NCBI GenBank assembly: GCA_023846275.1
Contig: CM043872.1
Location: forward strand, 28,944,670 to 29,008,669
Length of the DNA stretch: 64,000 nt
Source of the DNA: Vanilla planifolia
Lineage: Eukaryota > Streptophyta > Magnoliopsida > Asparagales > Orchidaceae
Direction: 5' to 3'
Below, in pieces: positions 62,035-64,000 of this stretch (position 1 is the first letter of the stretch; the number at the start of each line of letters is the position of its first letter). The position numbers and the translations under genes are program-made. A model generated the notes under the pieces. The model did not search any database, was not told where the DNA came from, and worked only from the letters and a program-made list of their open reading frames with translations.

Positions 62035-64000
62035 CTGCAATGAAGAATATTAGCAAGGAGAATATTCAATCCACAATGAAAGAAAATAAAAACTATCAAA
62101 ATCTCCATCATAAAACCATGACAAACAAAAGCAGGGTATTTTTAAAGTTATAATAGCTTGTCACTAAAGATGTCAACAATAGGTCCACGGTTTATTCCTA
62201 CAAGAAAAATAAAAAACTTCTAAACATAATTAGATTCTAAAGTAAAAACAACAATATGCAATTGGAATAACACTATAGTATAACAGCTGCATGTAATCAT
62301 AGAACTCCACAAGGATCAATTAGCATTTCATCATAAACTATTATGGGGAAAACTTTTCAGTTATATATGTGTGCAAACACACATAGACACATATTTATTT
62401 ATTTAAGAAAATGCAAATTTGTATTTTTTGTGTTTTGTTTCTTTATACAAGGTATCAAGTTAATTCTCTCCAAGTAGACTTAAATCAACTTACAAGTTGA
62501 AACTCTATCAAGTGAATCACACAACCACTCATTATCAACTCATTAGTGATCAAGACATTGGCATAAATGGAACAACACATTGAAGTCACTTTTACTTAGA
62601 TCAAGTTCAATCAAAAGTAGCTTCTAATGTGATAATTACTATTGGCTTAAAATTACAAGAAAAATTAGGGGAGCTAATACTCACAAGTTCTAGAATTATA
62701 AACAACATGATTTTTGCAAATAAACTAATCCAAGATAAGCATAATCATTATGTTTAGCTAAATAATTTGAGAAATCACTCTTTTATTATTTTATGCATTC
62801 CTACAAACACCAAATAGAGGTGATGATAAGGACGATAAAGTTAACAAAGACGAGAAAGTTGACAAGGTTACCAGAACTAATGGTGATGGTTCCAATAGAA
62901 TTAACAAGACGATAAACTTGATATAGTGTGATAAGGTAGACAAGGGTAGCAAAACCAAAAATAATGGCTTTGGTAAAACTGATGAGGTGACAGAGTTTAT
63001 ATAGTATAACAAGGTTGACAAGAGTAACGTAGCCTATGGTGATATTTCTAACAGAGAGAACATAATAGTAAAATCAATATGGTGCAATAAAGGAGTCACA
63101 AAACAATAAAGTTGATAAAGACAGCAAAATTGAAGATAATGATTCCAAAAGAATTGACAAAAGAATGCAAATGAGATTCTCATTTGGGAGAAAGATTTGC
63201 TAAGTATAAGTAAATGGATTTAATTCCACTTTGTAAGTTGACAATATTGTTAGAGCCTTAATACAAAATTAATGTGATCCCTACTAATTATTCTCTTAAG
63301 CCCAAGATGGTTCAAATAAATTATGATGACAAGAACCCAATCATTGAAGTACTGATCATCTAAACGTATGTACATAAAACCATCAAATAAGGGATCACTT
63401 GAAATATACATGAAGTGAAATTATTTGAAGATCACAAAAAAATAAGTATACTTCACATTTGAAGCAAAAAATGAAGAACAAGAAGAAGAGAACAAGGTTA
63501 AGGTTGTCTTAAATACTTGTATAATTAACCATATATAGTTAGCTCAAGTTGTATTGCATAATTTTCAAGTTAACTTTTCATAATTTTCAAATTTAAAAAA
63601 ATGATTTTTACATATTTTTAAAAACTACATTCATCAAAGATTAAAACTAAGTTACATGCTTGAAACTTAATAAAAAATAGAATTAAATTTGTAAAAGAAC
63701 CTTTATTGGATGGACCCATCAGACCATCTGATCAACTATCCAATAAGTATTCAATAAAGATTTGACACTTCAGCAGGAAAGATCCATTAAATAATTTTCA
63801 ACCCTAATTCAAATGATTGGTTAGAAATTTATCAAAATGTCAGATAGTCATCAATTGGTTAGTTTAATGAAAATTGAATCATCTATTGGCTCAATTTGTT
63901 AAAAAATCAACTAGTGTTGTCAAAATTGACTTTTGTCTGATAAAACATCGAATTGTCTGATAATTCAAGCCTTCTGACATAAATTATGTTAAAAATCAAG
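62035..64000 (-). other. 5' intron of the aminopeptidase gene, open at the window edge
   Basis: Because the exon at 62,034 starts with a splice acceptor, this DNA is most likely intron leading to an upstream transit-peptide exon outside the window. I found no convincing transit-peptide exon here. It contains a diverged tandem repeat at 62,820-63,165 and otherwise AT-rich sequence. Confidence 0.6.
62820..63165. repeat. Diverged tandem repeat of about 80 bp
   Basis: Purine-rich blocks recur every 78-83 bp: 'aatggtgatgg' and 'aatggctttgg' at 62,879 and 62,962; 'atatagtgtgataaggtagaca' and its relatives near 62,920, 63,000 and 63,078. Four to five degenerate units can be made out. The open frame on the minus strand here reflects this repeat and is not a gene. 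Confidence 0.6.

Noticed and set aside
62791-63021. A transit-peptide exon for the aminopeptidase
   Set aside because: The frame is made of the 80-bp tandem repeat and has no suitable splice donor leading to 62,034.
1-64000. CRISPR arrays, bacterial operons, tRNA or rRNA genes
   Set aside because: No regularly spaced short repeats with unique spacers, no operon layout and no cloverleaf or rRNA core sequence were seen. The genome is plant nuclear.

Overview
This window is nuclear DNA from a flowering plant. The genes are plant-type: a secreted GH9 endo-glucanase, a chloroplast GrpE, an organellar leucine aminopeptidase and a cytosolic-type HSP70. Coding exons are fairly GC-rich and sit in very AT-rich DNA full of decayed LTR retroelements. 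Plant-style phase-0 introns, initiator-Met-tRNA primer sites and solo LTRs fit the same picture. I cannot name the species.

Layout. 1-18.4 kb: AT-rich DNA with no supportable gene. It holds a badly decayed Ty1/copia fossil on the minus strand (about 4.7-7.6 kb), a 235-bp tandem duplication (8,874-9,343), a GC-rich island of unknown origin (13.66-14.08 kb) and diverged direct repeats. 18.57-28.17 kb: an HSP70 pseudogene on the minus strand. It is split by an old Ty1/copia element (19,516-27,234, LTRs of 359 and 358 bp, 5-bp target duplication GGTTT). That element was itself hit by another element that remains as a 3.1-kb solo LTR (21,473-24,575, target duplication AAACG). 28.4-32.4 kb: AT-rich intergenic DNA.

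32.4-54.4 kb carries three plus-strand genes. The first is a five-exon GH9 cellulase (32,445-34,633). The second is a chloroplast GrpE nucleotide-exchange factor (35,530-51,786), whose first intron is about 15.2 kb and packed with Ty3/gypsy fossils and duplications. The third is an uninterrupted 258-codon gene (52,797-53,573). It resembles only the N-terminal 2Fe-2S half of succinate dehydrogenase subunit B, carries a mitochondrial-type presequence and has an altered cysteine spacing. 54.35-62.03 kb and beyond: an M17 leucine aminopeptidase on the minus strand. Nine exons are resolved, one intron uses a GC donor, and the transit-peptide exon is missing, probably beyond the right edge. Its largest intron holds a Ty3/gypsy fossil.

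The genes do not form a pathway. HSP70 and GrpE are partner families, but this HSP70 copy is cytosolic-type and dead while the GrpE is plastid-type, so their proximity is probably chance. The most unusual item is the SDHB-like 2Fe-2S-only gene. The cleanest structural story is the two-layer nested insertion in the HSP70 pseudogene.
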